A stretch of DNA of 64,000 nt from Flavobacterium sp. KJJ (GTDB lineage Bacteria; Bacteroidota; Bacteroidia; Flavobacteriales; Flavobacteriaceae): NCBI RefSeq assembly GCF_000708595.2, contig NZ_JARP01000001.1, positions 558,001 to 622,000 of the forward strand. Reading direction: 5' to 3'. The position numbers and the translations under genes were made by a program. Every line of letters starts with the position of its first letter. Within the stretch, counting starts at the first letter, position 1. Of this stretch, positions 34,101-44,759 are shown in pieces. A model generated the notes under the pieces. It was given only the letters and a program-made list of their open reading frames with translations. It searched no databases and was not told the origin of the DNA.

Positions 34101-34714
34101 AATAGCGTTTTTTGATTGATTGATTTTTTGAGCTTTAGTAATAGGGTGATAAGAATATAAAATAATACGATTGACAGTAACATTACCGGAATAAACCAAT
34201 TGCCCAGAACTTCAAAAGTTTGGCTTTTGATTTGATCTTCGGGATTGATGAGTCCCAATACGAAAACAGAAAAAGAGTCTTTTTTCATATACAGCCCAAC
34301 AAGTGATGGATTGAAAATTTTAGCGAAAATCAGGAAAACAAAACCAAATAGAAAAAGATATAAAACAAAGAAAAAGATATACGAAATACCGTTTGTGAAG
34401 TTCAATATCAAAGCTTTAAACACATGAACAGGGTTAAAAGTTTTTGTCGCCTGTTCCAGTTTTTTATCTGCAACGAGTGGTTTTAAAACCTCTTCTGGCA
34501 CGCCTAATTTTTCTATTATGTCTAAAAGGGCATCAATTTCATTTGCTTCTTTTTTGTACTGAATGGCTTCAAAAATATGACTGTTGAATTCCATATAAAT
34601 GTCATCTTGATTGATTTTTGACAAAGAAGCTGTGGCTTTTTTGACGCGCTTCATGTAGTCTGTATAAATTCTTTGTGAAGCTTTTTGTTCGAATTTAATG
34701 TCTTCTATTTTCAT
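34097..34714 (-). CDS. HAAS/DUF1700-like membrane protein
   Basis: 205 residues from ATG at 34714 (MKIEDIKFEQKASQRIYTDY), overlapping the PadR gene's stop by ATGA. The N-terminal 100 residues are helical, with the HAAS-like pattern (YMKRVKKATASLSKINQDDI, EFNSHIFEAI, LLDIIEKLGVPEEVLKPLVA). Two to three membrane segments follow (ISYIFFFVLYLFLFGFVFLI, WFIPVMLLSIVLFYILITLL). Such proteins are often encoded beside PadR-like regulators and are thought to sense or relay membrane signals. Sits in the middle of a three-gene overlapping operon. Confidence 0.78.
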   Translation of the reverse strand: MKIEDIKFEQKASQRIYTDYMKRVKKATASLSKINQDDIYMEFNSHIFEAIQYKKEANEIDALLDIIEKLGVPEEVLKPLVADKKLEQATKTFNPVHVFKALILNFTNGISYIFFFVLYLFLFGFVFLIFAKIFNPSLVGLYMKKDSFSVFVLGLINPEDQIKSQTFEVLGNWFIPVMLLSIVLFYILITLLLKLKKSINQKTLL

Positions 34715-35046
34715 TGAATGATTTTTTTGATTGATTTTTCTAGGTTTTCCCAATAGATATTCATCTCACTTAAAGTTTTTATCCCCGCGTCAGTTAATGA
34801 ATAATATTTTCTAGGAATTCCAGTTTCCTGTTCTACCCATTTTGAATCTACCAATTCTTCTGTTTTTAATCGGTTCATTAACGGATAAAGTGTTCCTTCA
34901 GCAATTTCTATTTCGGTATGTTTTCTTATTTGTTCGATAAGTTCATAACCATAGTACTCATTATTTTTGAGTACGTTCAGAATAATGAAAGTCAATGTTC
35001 CTTTCTTTACCTGCGATTTCCAATTTGCTACAAATGTTTCGTTCAT
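34711..35046 (-). CDS. PadR-family transcriptional regulator
   Basis: 111 residues. Winged helix-turn-helix: KGTLTFIILNVLKNNEYYGY near residue 15 and the wing segment EGTLYPLMNRLKTEELVDS near 55, followed by the dimerisation helix (TDAGIKTLSEMNIYWENLEK). No sensing domain, as usual for the short PadR group. First gene of the operon with the HAAS-like protein and S12 hydrolase, which it probably controls. AT-rich sequence upstream (35047-35145) may hold its operator; a TATA-rich palindromic stretch near 35055-35085 is visible but not convincing. Confidence 0.92.
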   Translation of the reverse strand: MNETFVANWKSQVKKGTLTFIILNVLKNNEYYGYELIEQIRKHTEIEIAEGTLYPLMNRLKTEELVDSKWVEQETGIPRKYYSLTDAGIKTLSEMNIYWENLEKSIKKIIQ

Positions 35047-35145
35047 TCTGCTAATGTATAATAAAATACATAGTATAACAAAGTATATAGCTAAGTTTTT
35101 AACATAAAATAATTAACTATTTGATTTTTAAGTGGTTATTGTTTT

Positions 35146-35661
35146 TTACTTTCTAAAATTCTTATGATTGTGCTTGCGCTTATAATGCGTTTGCTTTAAT
35201 TGCTTTTTATCTTCTGAAATTACGCTTATAGTACCGTCAATTTCCAGCATACAAAGCTTTACATCGGTAAAATGCTCTAAACCATGTTCACGCATTGCTT
35301 CTTTAAGTTCATCGTTAGAAATGTCTAATTTGCTTAAGGCATCAAAATCTAATTTTCCGTCGTGAATTAAAATTTCTGGTTTGTCTAAAAGTAAATCGTT
35401 TAGGATTTTGTATTTATGGGTTAATTTTTTGATAACAAAATTAATCACAAATAAAACCAAAGCCGCAACTAAACCTCCCCATAAGCTAGTGTCTGGGCCA
35501 ACCATCGCGTTTTGGACCGAATTACTAATTAATAAAATCAGAATAATGTCGGCAGTATTTAATTGTGAAAGTTCTTTTTTACCAAAGATTCGTAATGCAA
35601 TTGTCATGAAAAAATAAACCGCAGCACTTCTTAAAACAATATCTAAATAAGGGAAAAGCAT
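35146..35661 (-). CDS. DUF421 (YetF-like) membrane protein
   Basis: 171 residues. Three N-terminal membrane helices (LDIVLRSAAVYFFMTIALRI, TADIILILLISNSVQNAMVG, LVAALVLFVINFVIKKL) contain the family's conserved RxxGKKEL and LLISNSVQNAMVG. A cytoplasmic C-terminal domain with a KPEILIHDGKLDFDAL segment follows, ending in basic residues. Function of DUF421 proteins in Bacteroidota is unknown; Bacillus members relate to spore or membrane physiology. Stand-alone gene. Confidence 0.88.
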   Translation of the reverse strand: MLFPYLDIVLRSAAVYFFMTIALRIFGKKELSQLNTADIILILLISNSVQNAMVGPDTSLWGGLVAALVLFVINFVIKKLTHKYKILNDLLLDKPEILIHDGKLDFDALSKLDISNDELKEAMREHGLEHFTDVKLCMLEIDGTISVISEDKKQLKQTHYKRKHNHKNFRK

Positions 35662-35746
35662 AATTTTTTATTCTAAAGTTAAAAAAAAACTTTGTCAAAG
35701 GTTTAAACTTTGACAAAGCTGCTAAAATAATTTTATGATATGAAGT

Positions 35747-37117
35747 TTAGATGAGTTTAAAATTTTTCTCAATCGCTTTAATCATTTCTCCTGCTACATC
35801 TTTATTCGTTGCGCCTTCAATTCCTTCAAGACCTGGAGAAGAGTTTACTTCTAATAATAACGGACCTTTTGAAGAACGGATGATATCAACTCCGGCAACT
35901 TTTAAATCCATTGCCTTTGCTGCTTTTATGGCAATTTTTTTCTCTTCGGCAGTTACTTTAATTACCGATGCGGTTCCCCCAAGATGAATATTAGCTCTAA
36001 ATTCGCCCGGCATTGCTTCACGCTGAATGGCTGCAACAACCTTTCCATCAATTACAAAACAACGGATATCTTTTCCATTTGCTTCTTTAATGAATTCTTG
36101 AACTAAAATATTGGCATTTAAACTTTTAAAAGCATTGATAACGCTTTCAGCAGCTTTTTTAGTTTCGGCTAAAACAACTCCTTTTCCTTGCGTTCCTTCC
36201 AATAACTTTACGATTAAAGGAGAACCTCCAACCATTTTAATTAAATTGTCAGTATCTAAAGGTGAATTGGCAAAACCAGTTGTTGGAATATCTATACCGC
36301 TGTTTAAAAGCAATTGCAGTGAATATAATTTATCTCGCGATTGTGTAATGGCAGTAGCTGAATTTAAAACGAATACCTTCAAAGCTTCAAATTGACGCGT
36401 TAAGGCACAGCCGTAAAAAGTAATGCTTGGTCGAATTCTCGGAATAATAGCATCAAACTGATTTAATATTTTTCCGCCTCTATAATGAATCTCTGGAGTT
36501 TTGGCATCGAGTTTCATGTAACATTCTTTAATATTCAAAAAATGCATTTCATGACCGCGCATTTCACCAGCTTCCATGATTCTCTTGTTACTGTATAATT
36601 CTGGATTACTCGCCAAAAGTCCGATTCGCAAACCAGAGGTTGCTTTTTCGGAATTTTGATATAATTCTTTTAAAGTTTCGGTAGACGGCTGTCCTAAAAG
36701 ATATTTTTCTTCAGGATCTACTAAAACACGCCCGCTCATCGCTTCACGGCCTAAAAGCATGCGGAAACCCATTGAATCTCGGTTTGTTAAAGTCATTTCT
36801 ATTGGCCATTTTACATCGCCAATTTTTAGGTTTGTCTGGATAACATATCGATGTTCTCTAAAACCACTTGAGCTTTTTACAATTCGTTTATCAACCAGCG
36901 GTGCTTCGCAATGAATGATAGTTTTGGTATTATTCTGAATTGGATTAATATCAAATTTCACCCAATTGGCATCATTTTTTATAAAAGGAGCTATGTTTAT
37001 GGCGTGCATTGCCGAAGTTTTAGCACCTGAATCCACACGAGCTTTGATTGTAGGGATTCCTAGTTCTGGAAATGAGCACCATTCTTCACTGCCTAAAATG
37101 ACTTTGTTTTGAAGCAT
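35747..37117 (-). CDS. retropepsin-like domain fused to RimK-type ATP-grasp ligase
   Basis: 456 residues, two domains. Residues about 1-140 match the 'ATP-dependent zinc protease' family fused to RimK ([19 protein letters not shown] with a D-S-G-A aspartyl-protease-like core, [19 protein letters not shown]). Residues about 160-456 are a RimK-type ATP-grasp enzyme: [92 protein letters not shown]. The ligase half probably adds glutamate or a similar amino acid to a protein or small molecule. Substrate unknown. Confidence 0.88.
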   Translation of the reverse strand: MLQNKVILGSEEWCSFPELGIPTIKARVDSGAKTSAMHAINIAPFIKNDANWVKFDINPIQNNTKTIIHCEAPLVDKRIVKSSSGFREHRYVIQTNLKIGDVKWPIEMTLTNRDSMGFRMLLGREAMSGRVLVDPEEKYLLGQPSTETLKELYQNSEKATSGLRIGLLASNPELYSNKRIMEAGEMRGHEMHFLNIKECYMKLDAKTPEIHYRGGKILNQFDAIIPRIRPSITFYGCALTRQFEALKVFVLNSATAITQSRDKLYSLQLLLNSGIDIPTTGFANSPLDTDNLIKMVGGSPLIVKLLEGTQGKGVVLAETKKAAESVINAFKSLNANILVQEFIKEANGKDIRCFVIDGKVVAAIQREAMPGEFRANIHLGGTASVIKVTAEEKKIAIKAAKAMDLKVAGVDIIRSSKGPLLLEVNSSPGLEGIEGATNKDVAGEMIKAIEKNFKLI

Positions 37118-37189
37118 ACTTTGTTTTTATGTTATAGAATTGAAATTCAAAAATAGCTATTTGCTTTTACTAAAGATAGTAAATTACCT

Positions 37190-37228
37190 AAAAAAAATAC
37201 CCGTTATGTTATGAAAACGTAACGGGTA
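37190..37228 (-). terminator. terminator of clpC-type gene
   Basis: On the minus strand ACCCGTTA pairs with TAACGGGT around a 13-base loop, followed by eight T after one A. It lies 30 bases past the ClpC stop. Confidence 0.88.
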
Positions 37229-37257
37229 AATTATTTTTGTTATAAATTTAAACTAAT

Positions 37258-39804
37258 TTATTGATTAGTCGGTTCTTCTGCTTTGTGAATTTCTACTGAA
37301 AGTTCTTGAGAGTCATCTTTCAAATCCATTAAGATTTCATCACCTGAATGTATTTTAGAAGTAATGATTTCTTCAGCTAACAAATCTTCAACATATTTCT
37401 GAATTGCTCTTTTTAGAGGTCTTGCACCAAATTGTCTGTCGAAGCCTTTTTCAGCAATAAATGCTTTTGCTTTGTCAGTAAGATTCAGTTTGTAACCTAA
37501 TTCAGCAATACGAGAGTATAGTTTTGCAAGTTCAATATCAATAATCAAATCAATATCTTCTTTTTCTAATGCGTTAAATACAATTACATCATCAATTCTG
37601 TTTAAGAATTCAGGAGCGAAGGTTTTTTTCAATGCATTTTCGATAATGCTTTTTGAGTTTTCATCGGCTTGAGCCACTTTTGCAGCAGTTCCAAATCCAA
37701 CACCTTGTCCGAAATCTTTTAATTGGCGTGCACCAACGTTAGATGTCATGATAATGATAGTATTTTTAAAGTCAATTTTACGGCCTAAACTATCTGTCAA
37801 ATATCCATCATCTAAAACCTGAAGCATCATATTAAACACATCTGGATGCGCTTTTTCGATCTCATCTAAAAGAACAACACAATATGGTTTTCTACGAACT
37901 TTTTCAGTCAATTGTCCACCTTCTTCATAACCAACGTATCCCGGAGGCGCTCCAACTAAACGAGAGATCGCAAATTTCTCCATGTATTCGCTCATGTCAA
38001 TACGAACTAATGCATCTTCAGAATCAAATAATTCTTTTGCTAATACTTTTGCTAGCTGTGTTTTACCAACACCAGTCTGACCTAAGAAAATAAACGAACC
38101 AATTGGTTTGTTCGGATCTTTAAGTCCGGCTCTGTTACGTTGAATAGAACGGGCAATTTTTAAGACAGCATCATTTTGACCAATTACTTTATTCTGAATC
38201 AATTCAGGTAATTTAGCTAATTTATTGCTTTCTGTCTGTGCAATTCTGTTAACAGGAATTCCTGTCATCATCGAAACAACATCGGCTACATTATCTTCTG
38301 TAACTTCAATTCTGTTGTTTTTAGAATCCTCTTCCCATTGTTCTTGCGCAACGGCTAGATCTTTTTCGATACGTTTTTCATCATCGCGAAGTTTGGCTGC
38401 TTCTTCATATTTTTGTTTTTTAACAACCATATTTTTGTTTTCACGCACTTCTTCTAATTGACGTTCTAAATCTAAAATTTGTTTCGGAACATCAATATTA
38501 GTAATGTGTACGCGCGAACCAGCTTCGTCAAGAGCATCAATCGCTTTGTCTGGTAAAAAACGCTCAGACATGTATCTGTTTGTTAATTTTACACAAGCTT
38601 CAATTGCTTCTTGAGTGTATGTTACGTTGTGGTGATCTTCGTATTTGTCTTTAATGTTGTTCAAAATAGCAATCGTTTCTTCAACAGAAGTTGGTTCTAC
38701 AATTACTTTTTGGAAACGTCTTTCTAAAGCCCCATCTTTCTCAATATATTGTCTGTATTCATCAAGAGTTGTAGCTCCAATACATTGGATTTCGCCTCTT
38801 GCTAAAGCAGGTTTAAACATGTTTGAAGCATCAAGAGAACCTGTTGCGCCGCCAGCACCTACAATAGTGTGAATTTCATCAATAAAAAGAATGATATCAT
38901 CATTTTTTTCGAGCTCGTTCATTACGGCTTTCATTCTTTCTTCAAACTGTCCTCTATATTTTGTTCCGGCAACTAAACTTGCCAGATCAAGAGTTACAAC
39001 ACGTTTGTTGAAAAGAATACGTGATACTTTCTTTTGGATAATTCTAAGAGCAAGTCCCTCTGCAATAGCAGACTTACCAACTCCAGGCTCTCCAATTAAA
39101 AGTGGGTTGTTCTTTTTTCTACGGCTTAGAATTTGAGAAACACGTTCAATTTCTTTCTCTCTTCCTACAACCGGATCTAGTTTTCCTTCTTCTGCCATTT
39201 CTGTTAAATCTCTCCCAAAATTATCTAAAACCGGAGTCTTAGATTTTTTGTTTGACTTATTGGCTGGATTGTTAAAACTACTTTCTTTAAGACTGTCATC
39301 TTGTCCTGAATCGTCATTATACGATTCGTTTCTTGGCAAGTTTTCTAAGAATTCTTCTTCGTTTGGAGTCATATTTAAATATTGTTCTTTAGCTATGTCA
39401 TAATCTATTTTTAGCTTATTCAATAGCTTGGTTGTTGGATCGTTTTCGTTTCGTAAGATGCATAAAAGCAAGTGTGCCGTGCTAATCGACGAGCTCTGAA
39501 ATACTTTTGCCTCTAAAAAAGTGGTCTTCAAGGCTCTTTCCGCCTGACGCGTAAGATGAAGATTCTTCTTTTCGGCATTTACTTCAACGCTCTGGTTGGC
39601 TGGACTCAGTATTTCTACCTTCCTGCGTAAATGGTCTAAATCGACTGCTAGGTTATTAAGTATATGAATAGCTTTTCCGTTACCATCTCTTAAAATGCCT
39701 AGCATTAGATGTTCAGTACCAATAAAGTCGTGTCCTAAACGAAGGGCTTCTTCCTTACTGTATGTAATAACATCTTTTACTCTTGGTGAAAAATTATCAT
39801 CCAT
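37258..39804 (-). CDS. clpC: ATP-dependent Clp protease ATP-binding subunit, ClpC type
   Basis: 848 residues. Clp N domain with two repeats ([33 protein letters not shown]), a linker, the first AAA+ module with Walker [14 protein letters not shown] and Walker [15 protein letters not shown], and a UvrB/C-like middle segment ([20 protein letters not shown]) characteristic of ClpC. The second AAA+ module has [16 protein letters not shown] and [14 protein letters not shown]; the C-terminal D2 domain ends [20 protein letters not shown]. Unfolds substrates for ClpP. Divergent from gyrA. Its start codon at 39804 fits the family N terminus. Confidence 0.95.
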   Translation of the reverse strand: MDDNFSPRVKDVITYSKEEALRLGHDFIGTEHLMLGILRDGNGKAIHILNNLAVDLDHLRRKVEILSPANQSVEVNAEKKNLHLTRQAERALKTTFLEAKVFQSSSISTAHLLLCILRNENDPTTKLLNKLKIDYDIAKEQYLNMTPNEEEFLENLPRNESYNDDSGQDDSLKESSFNNPANKSNKKSKTPVLDNFGRDLTEMAEEGKLDPVVGREKEIERVSQILSRRKKNNPLLIGEPGVGKSAIAEGLALRIIQKKVSRILFNKRVVTLDLASLVAGTKYRGQFEERMKAVMNELEKNDDIILFIDEIHTIVGAGGATGSLDASNMFKPALARGEIQCIGATTLDEYRQYIEKDGALERRFQKVIVEPTSVEETIAILNNIKDKYEDHHNVTYTQEAIEACVKLTNRYMSERFLPDKAIDALDEAGSRVHITNIDVPKQILDLERQLEEVRENKNMVVKKQKYEEAAKLRDDEKRIEKDLAVAQEQWEEDSKNNRIEVTEDNVADVVSMMTGIPVNRIAQTESNKLAKLPELIQNKVIGQNDAVLKIARSIQRNRAGLKDPNKPIGSFIFLGQTGVGKTQLAKVLAKELFDSEDALVRIDMSEYMEKFAISRLVGAPPGYVGYEEGGQLTEKVRRKPYCVVLLDEIEKAHPDVFNMMLQVLDDGYLTDSLGRKIDFKNTIIIMTSNVGARQLKDFGQGVGFGTAAKVAQADENSKSIIENALKKTFAPEFLNRIDDVIVFNALEKEDIDLIIDIELAKLYSRIAELGYKLNLTDKAKAFIAEKGFDRQFGARPLKRAIQKYVEDLLAEEIITSKIHSGDEILMDLKDDSQELSVEIHKAEEPTNQ

Positions 39805-39991
39805 AATATATAATTGGTATTGTAAATTTAGTGAATTACAGTTTGAAAAACAAAAACCGTACCCTTCGAGAACTCCTGTCAGCTAATTGACAAAAAAAAT
39901 AACAATAAAAGCGTTAAAAAACGCTTAATTTATTAACTAAAAGTGGAAATAAAGTTGTTAATAAATCATTGAAATAAGTGTAAGTAAATAG

Positions 39992-40021
39992 CTGAAAAAA
40001 TTTCAAAAAACCGTATCTTGG
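39992..40021 (+). promoter_or_regulatory. candidate gyrA promoter
   Basis: CTG (39992-39994), 19 bases, then TATCTTGG (40014-40021), close to the Bacteroidota TTG-N19-TAnnTTTG pattern. A TTAAAA stretch 10-16 bases before the ATG resembles flavobacterial ribosome-binding sequences. Confidence 0.4.
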
Positions 40022-40062
40022 CACGCTTTGAAACTAATGTAATTATTAAAACATAACAACTT

Positions 40063-42702
40063 ATGTCTGAAGGAGAAAAGTTAATTCCTATTAACATTGA
40101 AGATGAAATGAAATCAGCTTACATCGATTATTCGATGTCAGTAATTGTATCAAGAGCGCTTCCGGATGTTAGAGATGGCTTGAAACCAGTGCATCGAAGA
40201 GTTCTTTACGGAATGTATGACTTAGGAGTAACATCAAGATCTGCCCACAAAAAATCTGCGAGAATCGTAGGAGAGGTATTAGGTAAGTATCACCCGCACG
40301 GAGATACCTCTGTTTATGATGCAATGGTGCGTATGGCTCAAGAGTGGAGTATGCGATATTTATTAGTGGATGGTCAAGGTAACTTTGGATCTGTAGATGG
40401 CGACAGCCCTGCAGCAATGCGTTATACTGAGGCCAGAATGCGTAAGATATCAGAAGATATTATGGCAGATATCGAAAAAGAAACAGTTGATTTTCAATTG
40501 AACTTTGACGATACTTTATATGAGCCAAAAGTAATGCCAACTAGAGTTCCTACCTTATTGGTAAACGGTGCAACAGGTATTGCAGTTGGTATGGCAACTA
40601 ATATGCCTCCACACAACTTAACAGAAGTTATCAATGGTACATTAGCATACCTTGATAATAACGATATTGAAATAGATGAATTAATAACACATATTAAAGC
40701 GCCGGATTTTCCAACTGGTGGTGTAATATATGGTTATGAAGGTGTTCGTGAAGCTTTTAAAACGGGTAGAGGACGTATTGTAATGCGTGCAAAAGTTGGT
40801 TTCGAAGAAGTTGACGGAAGAGAATGTATTATTGTTACTGAGATTCCATATCAGGTTAACAAAGCCGAAATGATCAAACGTACGGCTGATTTAGTTAATG
40901 ATAAAAAAATTGAAGGTATTGCCAATATTCGTGATGAGTCGGACAGAAACGGTATGCGTATCGTTTATATCTTGAAACGTGATGCTACGCCAAACGTAGT
41001 TTTGAATACCTTATATAAGTTTACTTCATTACAATCTTCTTTCAGTGTAAATAATATTGCATTGGTAAAAGGTCGCCCACAAATGTTGAATCTAAAAGAT
41101 ATGATTCACTATTTTATTGAGCACCGTCATGATGTTGTAGTTCGCAGAACGCAGTTTGAATTGCGTAAAGCTGAAGAAAGAGCACATATTTTAGAAGGTT
41201 TAATTATTGCTTCTGACAATATAGACGAAGTAATTGCTATCATCAGAGGTTCTAAAAATACAGAAGAAGCTCGTGAAAAATTGATCGAAAGATTTAATTT
41301 GTCAGATATTCAGGCTCGTGCTATTGTTGAGATGCGTTTACGTCAGTTAACAGGTCTGGAGCAAGATAAGCTAAGAGCTGAGTTCGAAGAATTAATGAAG
41401 TTAATTGAGCACTTAAAAGCTTTATTAGCAGATGTGAATCTAAGAACTGCTTTAATCAAAGAAGAATTGGAAGAAATTCGTGAGAAATATGGAGATGCCC
41501 GTCGTTCTCAAATTGAATATTCTGGTGGAGATGTAAGTATCGAAGATTTGATAGCTGATGAAAATGTAGTAATTACAATTTCTCACGCTGGTTACATCAA
41601 ACGTACCAACCTAACAGAATACAAAACACAGAATAGAGGAGGAGTTGGACAAAAAAGTGCAGGAACAAGAGATCAAGATTTTCTTGAGCATATGTTCGTT
41701 GCAACCAACCATCAATATATGATGTTCTTTACCCAGAAAGGAAAATGTTTCTGGATGCGTGTTTACGAAATTCCGGAAGGAAGTAAAACAGCAAAAGGAA
41801 GAGCAATTCAGAACTTGGTAAACATTGAAAGTGATGATAAAGTAAAAGCTTTCATTTGTACCCAAGACTTAAAGGACAAAGATTATATTAACAGTCATAA
41901 TCTTGTAATGGTAACAAAACAAGGCCAAGTTAAGAAAACTTCTTTAGAGAAATATTCTAAACCTCGTGTAAACGGTGTTGCTGCTATTACTATTAAAGAA
42001 GGAGATGAGCTTTTAGAAGCAAAATTAACAGATGGAGAAAGCCAAATTATCTTAGCGGTTAAGTCTGGGAAATTGGTTCGTTTTGAAGAAACCAAAACTC
42101 GTCCGATGGGAAGAACAGCTTCTGGAGTTCGAGGAATTACCTTAAAAGATGATACTGATGAAGTAATTGGTATGGTTACTGTGGGTAAAAATGATGTTAA
42201 CGATTCTCAAATTTTAGTTGTAACTGAAAATGGATACGGAAAACGTACCAAACTAGTTGACGAAGATGGAGAAGATGTTTACAGAATCACAAACCGTGGA
42301 GGTAAAGGAGTTAAAACGCTTAATATTACAGAGAAAACAGGGAAATTAATTTCAATTAACGCTGTAACAGATGCTGATGATTTAATGATCATTAATAAAT
42401 CTGGATTAACAATTAGAATGGCTATTGAAGATTTACGTGTAATGGGTCGTGCAACACAAGGAGTTCGATTAATTAACTTAAAAGGTAAAGATTCTATTGC
42501 TGCTGTGACAAAAGTCATGAAAGATGATGTTGCAGAAGTTGTCGTTGACGAAGATGGAAATGTTATTGAATCTGCTATCGAAAGAGTTAAGCCAGATTTA
42601 GAAGTTCTTGAAGATGATGGAACTGCAGAAGATGATGAAGATGATGATTCTGAAGAAGAAGTAGAAGACGAAGACGATTCTGAAGAAGAATCAGAAGAAT
42701 AA
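40063..42702 (+). CDS. gyrA: DNA gyrase subunit A
   Basis: 879 residues. Start [20 protein letters not shown]; the active-site Tyr121 lies in [10 protein letters not shown]. The quinolone-determining stretch [13 protein letters not shown] carries Thr82 and Asp86, which I recall as wild-type in F. psychrophilum. The tower/coiled-coil region and six-bladed C-terminal beta-pinwheel follow, with the GyrA-box-like [12 protein letters not shown] near residue 525. The last 35 or so residues are almost all Asp/Glu ([20 protein letters not shown]). Introduces negative supercoils with GyrB, which is not in this window. The next gene starts 41 bases downstream. Confidence 0.97.
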   Translation: MSEGEKLIPINIEDEMKSAYIDYSMSVIVSRALPDVRDGLKPVHRRVLYGMYDLGVTSRSAHKKSARIVGEVLGKYHPHGDTSVYDAMVRMAQEWSMRYLLVDGQGNFGSVDGDSPAAMRYTEARMRKISEDIMADIEKETVDFQLNFDDTLYEPKVMPTRVPTLLVNGATGIAVGMATNMPPHNLTEVINGTLAYLDNNDIEIDELITHIKAPDFPTGGVIYGYEGVREAFKTGRGRIVMRAKVGFEEVDGRECIIVTEIPYQVNKAEMIKRTADLVNDKKIEGIANIRDESDRNGMRIVYILKRDATPNVVLNTLYKFTSLQSSFSVNNIALVKGRPQMLNLKDMIHYFIEHRHDVVVRRTQFELRKAEERAHILEGLIIASDNIDEVIAIIRGSKNTEEAREKLIERFNLSDIQARAIVEMRLRQLTGLEQDKLRAEFEELMKLIEHLKALLADVNLRTALIKEELEEIREKYGDARRSQIEYSGGDVSIEDLIADENVVITISHAGYIKRTNLTEYKTQNRGGVGQKSAGTRDQDFLEHMFVATNHQYMMFFTQKGKCFWMRVYEIPEGSKTAKGRAIQNLVNIESDDKVKAFICTQDLKDKDYINSHNLVMVTKQGQVKKTSLEKYSKPRVNGVAAITIKEGDELLEAKLTDGESQIILAVKSGKLVRFEETKTRPMGRTASGVRGITLKDDTDEVIGMVTVGKNDVNDSQILVVTENGYGKRTKLVDEDGEDVYRITNRGGKGVKTLNITEKTGKLISINAVTDADDLMIINKSGLTIRMAIEDLRVMGRATQGVRLINLKGKDSIAAVTKVMKDDVAEVVVDEDGNVIESAIERVKPDLEVLEDDGTAEDDEDDDSEEEVEDEDDSEEESEE

Positions 42703-42743
42703 TAACCACAGAAAATTAAAATTAAATACACAAATTGAATATT

Positions 42744-44015
42744 ATGAAAAGTAAGTATGTAATACTAGCGTCAGCATTATTGATTTCGGTAGCTACTTTT
42801 GCTCAAAAAGATCAGATTAAAAATGCTGAAAAAGCTCTAAAAAGTGGAGATGCTCAGGGAGCAATTGCCATATTGAAAGATGCTGAAAACCTAATAGTAA
42901 ATGCCAAAGATGTTGAACAGGCACAATACTATTTTGTAAAGGGTAACGCTTATTTAGATTTAGCAAACAAAAAAGTAGAAGAAAGTAAAAACTTATCTCT
43001 TGCTGCTGAAACCTATAAAACATTAATTGATGTTGAAAAAACATCTGGAAAACAAAAATACTCAACTCAAGCTGCAGCTTCAATTACTGAAATTAAAGGA
43101 AAATTGATTAATTCTGCAATTGCTGATACTCAGGCTAACAAACATTCTGAAGGAGCTAAAAAATTGTATGAGGCTTATGCTTTAGACAAAAAAGATACAA
43201 TCAATTTGTATTATGCAGCTTCTACGGCTGTTAATGCTCAAGATTACGATACTGCATTGCCAATGTATGAAGAGTTGAAAAAAATAAACTATTCTGGAAA
43301 AGGTACCAGTTATACGGCTGTCAATAAAATTTCAGGTAACGAAGATGGTTTTAATACTGCAAATGAAAGAGATTTGGCTGTAAAATTAGGAACACACGAA
43401 AAACCTAAAACTGAAGCTATTCCATCTAAAAGAGGAGAAATCTACAAAAACTTAGCGCTAATTTTAGTTCAAAAAGGAAAAATTGAAGAAGCTAAAAAAG
43501 CAATTGCTGATGCAAGACAAACGAACCCAGAAGATACTTCTTTGCTTTTAACAGAAGCTAACTTGTATCTTGAAACTAAAGATTTTGATCAATACAAAAA
43601 ATTAGTTGGAGAAGCTTTGCAAAAAGACCCAAACAATCCTGATTTGATCTTTAATCTTGGAGTTATCAGTGCAAATGCAAAGAACCCTGCAGATGCTGAA
43701 AAATACTACTTAAAAGCTATTGAAATCAAACCTGATTACACAAATGCTTATCTTAACCTTGCTGCGTTAAAATTAGAAGCTGAAAAACCAATCATTGACG
43801 AGATGAATAAATTGGGTACTTCTGCAAAAGATATGAAGCGTTACGATGAATTAAAAGCAAAAAGAGAAAATGTTTTTAAAGGTGTAATTCCTTACCTTAA
43901 AAAAGCAAATGAGTTAGATCCTAAAAATGAAGATGTAGCTAAAACATTGCTTGGTGTTTACAAAGCATTAGAAATGACTGCTGAAGCAAAAGCTTTAAAA
44001 GCGACAATGAACTAA
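42744..44015 (+). CDS. secreted TPR-repeat protein
   Basis: 423 residues from ATG at 42744 (MKSKYVILASALLISVATFA, signal peptide, before QKD); the TTG start three codons earlier is unnecessary. About five to six tetratricopeptide units: IKNAEKALKSGDAQGAIAIL, IYKNLALILVQKGKIEEAKK, PDLIFNLGVISANAKNPADA, TNAYLNLAALKLEAEK. Probably periplasmic, as a protein-protein scaffold. It follows gyrA closely and may be co-transcribed. Often found next to gyrA in Flavobacteria, but no defined role is known to me. Confidence 0.88.
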   Translation: MKSKYVILASALLISVATFAQKDQIKNAEKALKSGDAQGAIAILKDAENLIVNAKDVEQAQYYFVKGNAYLDLANKKVEESKNLSLAAETYKTLIDVEKTSGKQKYSTQAAASITEIKGKLINSAIADTQANKHSEGAKKLYEAYALDKKDTINLYYAASTAVNAQDYDTALPMYEELKKINYSGKGTSYTAVNKISGNEDGFNTANERDLAVKLGTHEKPKTEAIPSKRGEIYKNLALILVQKGKIEEAKKAIADARQTNPEDTSLLLTEANLYLETKDFDQYKKLVGEALQKDPNNPDLIFNLGVISANAKNPADAEKYYLKAIEIKPDYTNAYLNLAALKLEAEKPIIDEMNKLGTSAKDMKRYDELKAKRENVFKGVIPYLKKANELDPKNEDVAKTLLGVYKALEMTAEAKALKATMN

Positions 44016-44040
44016 TATTCCTTATTAGTCTAAAAATAAA

Positions 44041-44073
44041 AAACCATCCCGTAAAACGGGATGGTTTTTTTAT
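44041..44073 (+). terminator. terminator after gyrA-TPR genes
   Basis: AAACCATCCCGT and ACGGGATGGTTT pair perfectly around three bases, followed by seven T. Also usable in reverse for the OsmC gene, with a weaker T-run. Confidence 0.92.
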
Positions 44074-44090
44074 GTTCAAAAATTAATGTA

Positions 44091-44510
44091 CTAGCTAACT
44101 AGAGTTGCTGTAAGCGTAATAGTAGTATTTAAAAGTTTTGAAATCGGGCAGATTTCTTTTGCTTTGGCAGCAGTAGCGGCGAATTCTTCTTGTGAAATAG
44201 AAGGAACTTTTCCTTTTAGATCTAAATGAATTAAAGTAATTGATCCGTCTTCAAAAGTTACTGTCGCTTCTGTAGCTAAATCATCAGCGGTAAATCCGGC
44301 TTCATTCAATAAAAAGCTTAACTGCATTGTAAAACATCCTGAATGCGCTGCTGCAACAAGTTCTTCAGGATTTGTTCCAACTCCGTCTGCGAATCTCGTT
44401 TTAAATGATAGTTGTGCCTTATCTAAAGTAGTACTTTGTGTGCTTATTGTTCCTTTTCCCTCCATACCGGTTCCTTGCCAGTTGGCGTTTGCTTTTCTTG
44501 TAAATTTCAT
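44091..44510 (-). CDS. OsmC-family peroxiredoxin
   Basis: 139 residues, full length. Family segments: KANANWQGTGMEGKGTIST at the start and GTNPEELVAAAHSGCFTMQLSFLL near residue 47 with the first redox Cys, then AKEICPISKLLNT near 118 with the second Cys. Matches the OsmC rather than the Ohr subgroup (G-x-x-P-E-E-L-x-A-A-A-H-A/S-G-C). Probably detoxifies organic hydroperoxides with thiol help. Stand-alone. The gap to the next gene holds an AT-rich palindromic run (about 44545-44590). Confidence 0.92.
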   Translation of the reverse strand: MKFTRKANANWQGTGMEGKGTISTQSTTLDKAQLSFKTRFADGVGTNPEELVAAAHSGCFTMQLSFLLNEAGFTADDLATEATVTFEDGSITLIHLDLKGKVPSISQEEFAATAAKAKEICPISKLLNTTITLTATLVS

Positions 44511-44702
44511 TTTTCTAGTTATTAGAATTAATAATTTATTTTTATTGATTGATTATCAATTGATATCATATTATCAAATATAATCAATATTTTTCAGAAT
44601 AGTTTTATGAAATTTAATAGAGAGTGTTAAGTTTAAGGCTTTAATAAATGAAATAGGATAGAAACTTTGCTTGCTTTGCAGTTAGAAAACGACCAGAAAC
44701 AA

Positions 44703-44737
44703 AAAAGGTGTAATGATTGTTTTCATTACACCTTTTG
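44703..44737 (-). terminator. terminator of DUF349 gene
   Basis: AAAAGGTGTAATG and CATTACACCTTTT pair around an eight-base loop, with further T on the minus strand. It lies 23 bases past the stop codon. Confidence 0.9.
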
Positions 44738-44759
44738 ATAACTTATATAAACTCAAATA

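Noticed and set aside
38225..39136. Several plus-strand ORFs opposite clpC
   Set aside because: Antisense shadows of a long conserved gene; compositions are typical of complement-strand reading.
42279..42731. Ser-rich minus-strand ORF opposite gyrA
   Set aside because: It is the antisense of the acidic GyrA tail (Asp/Glu codons read as Ser/Ile); gyrA is well supported.
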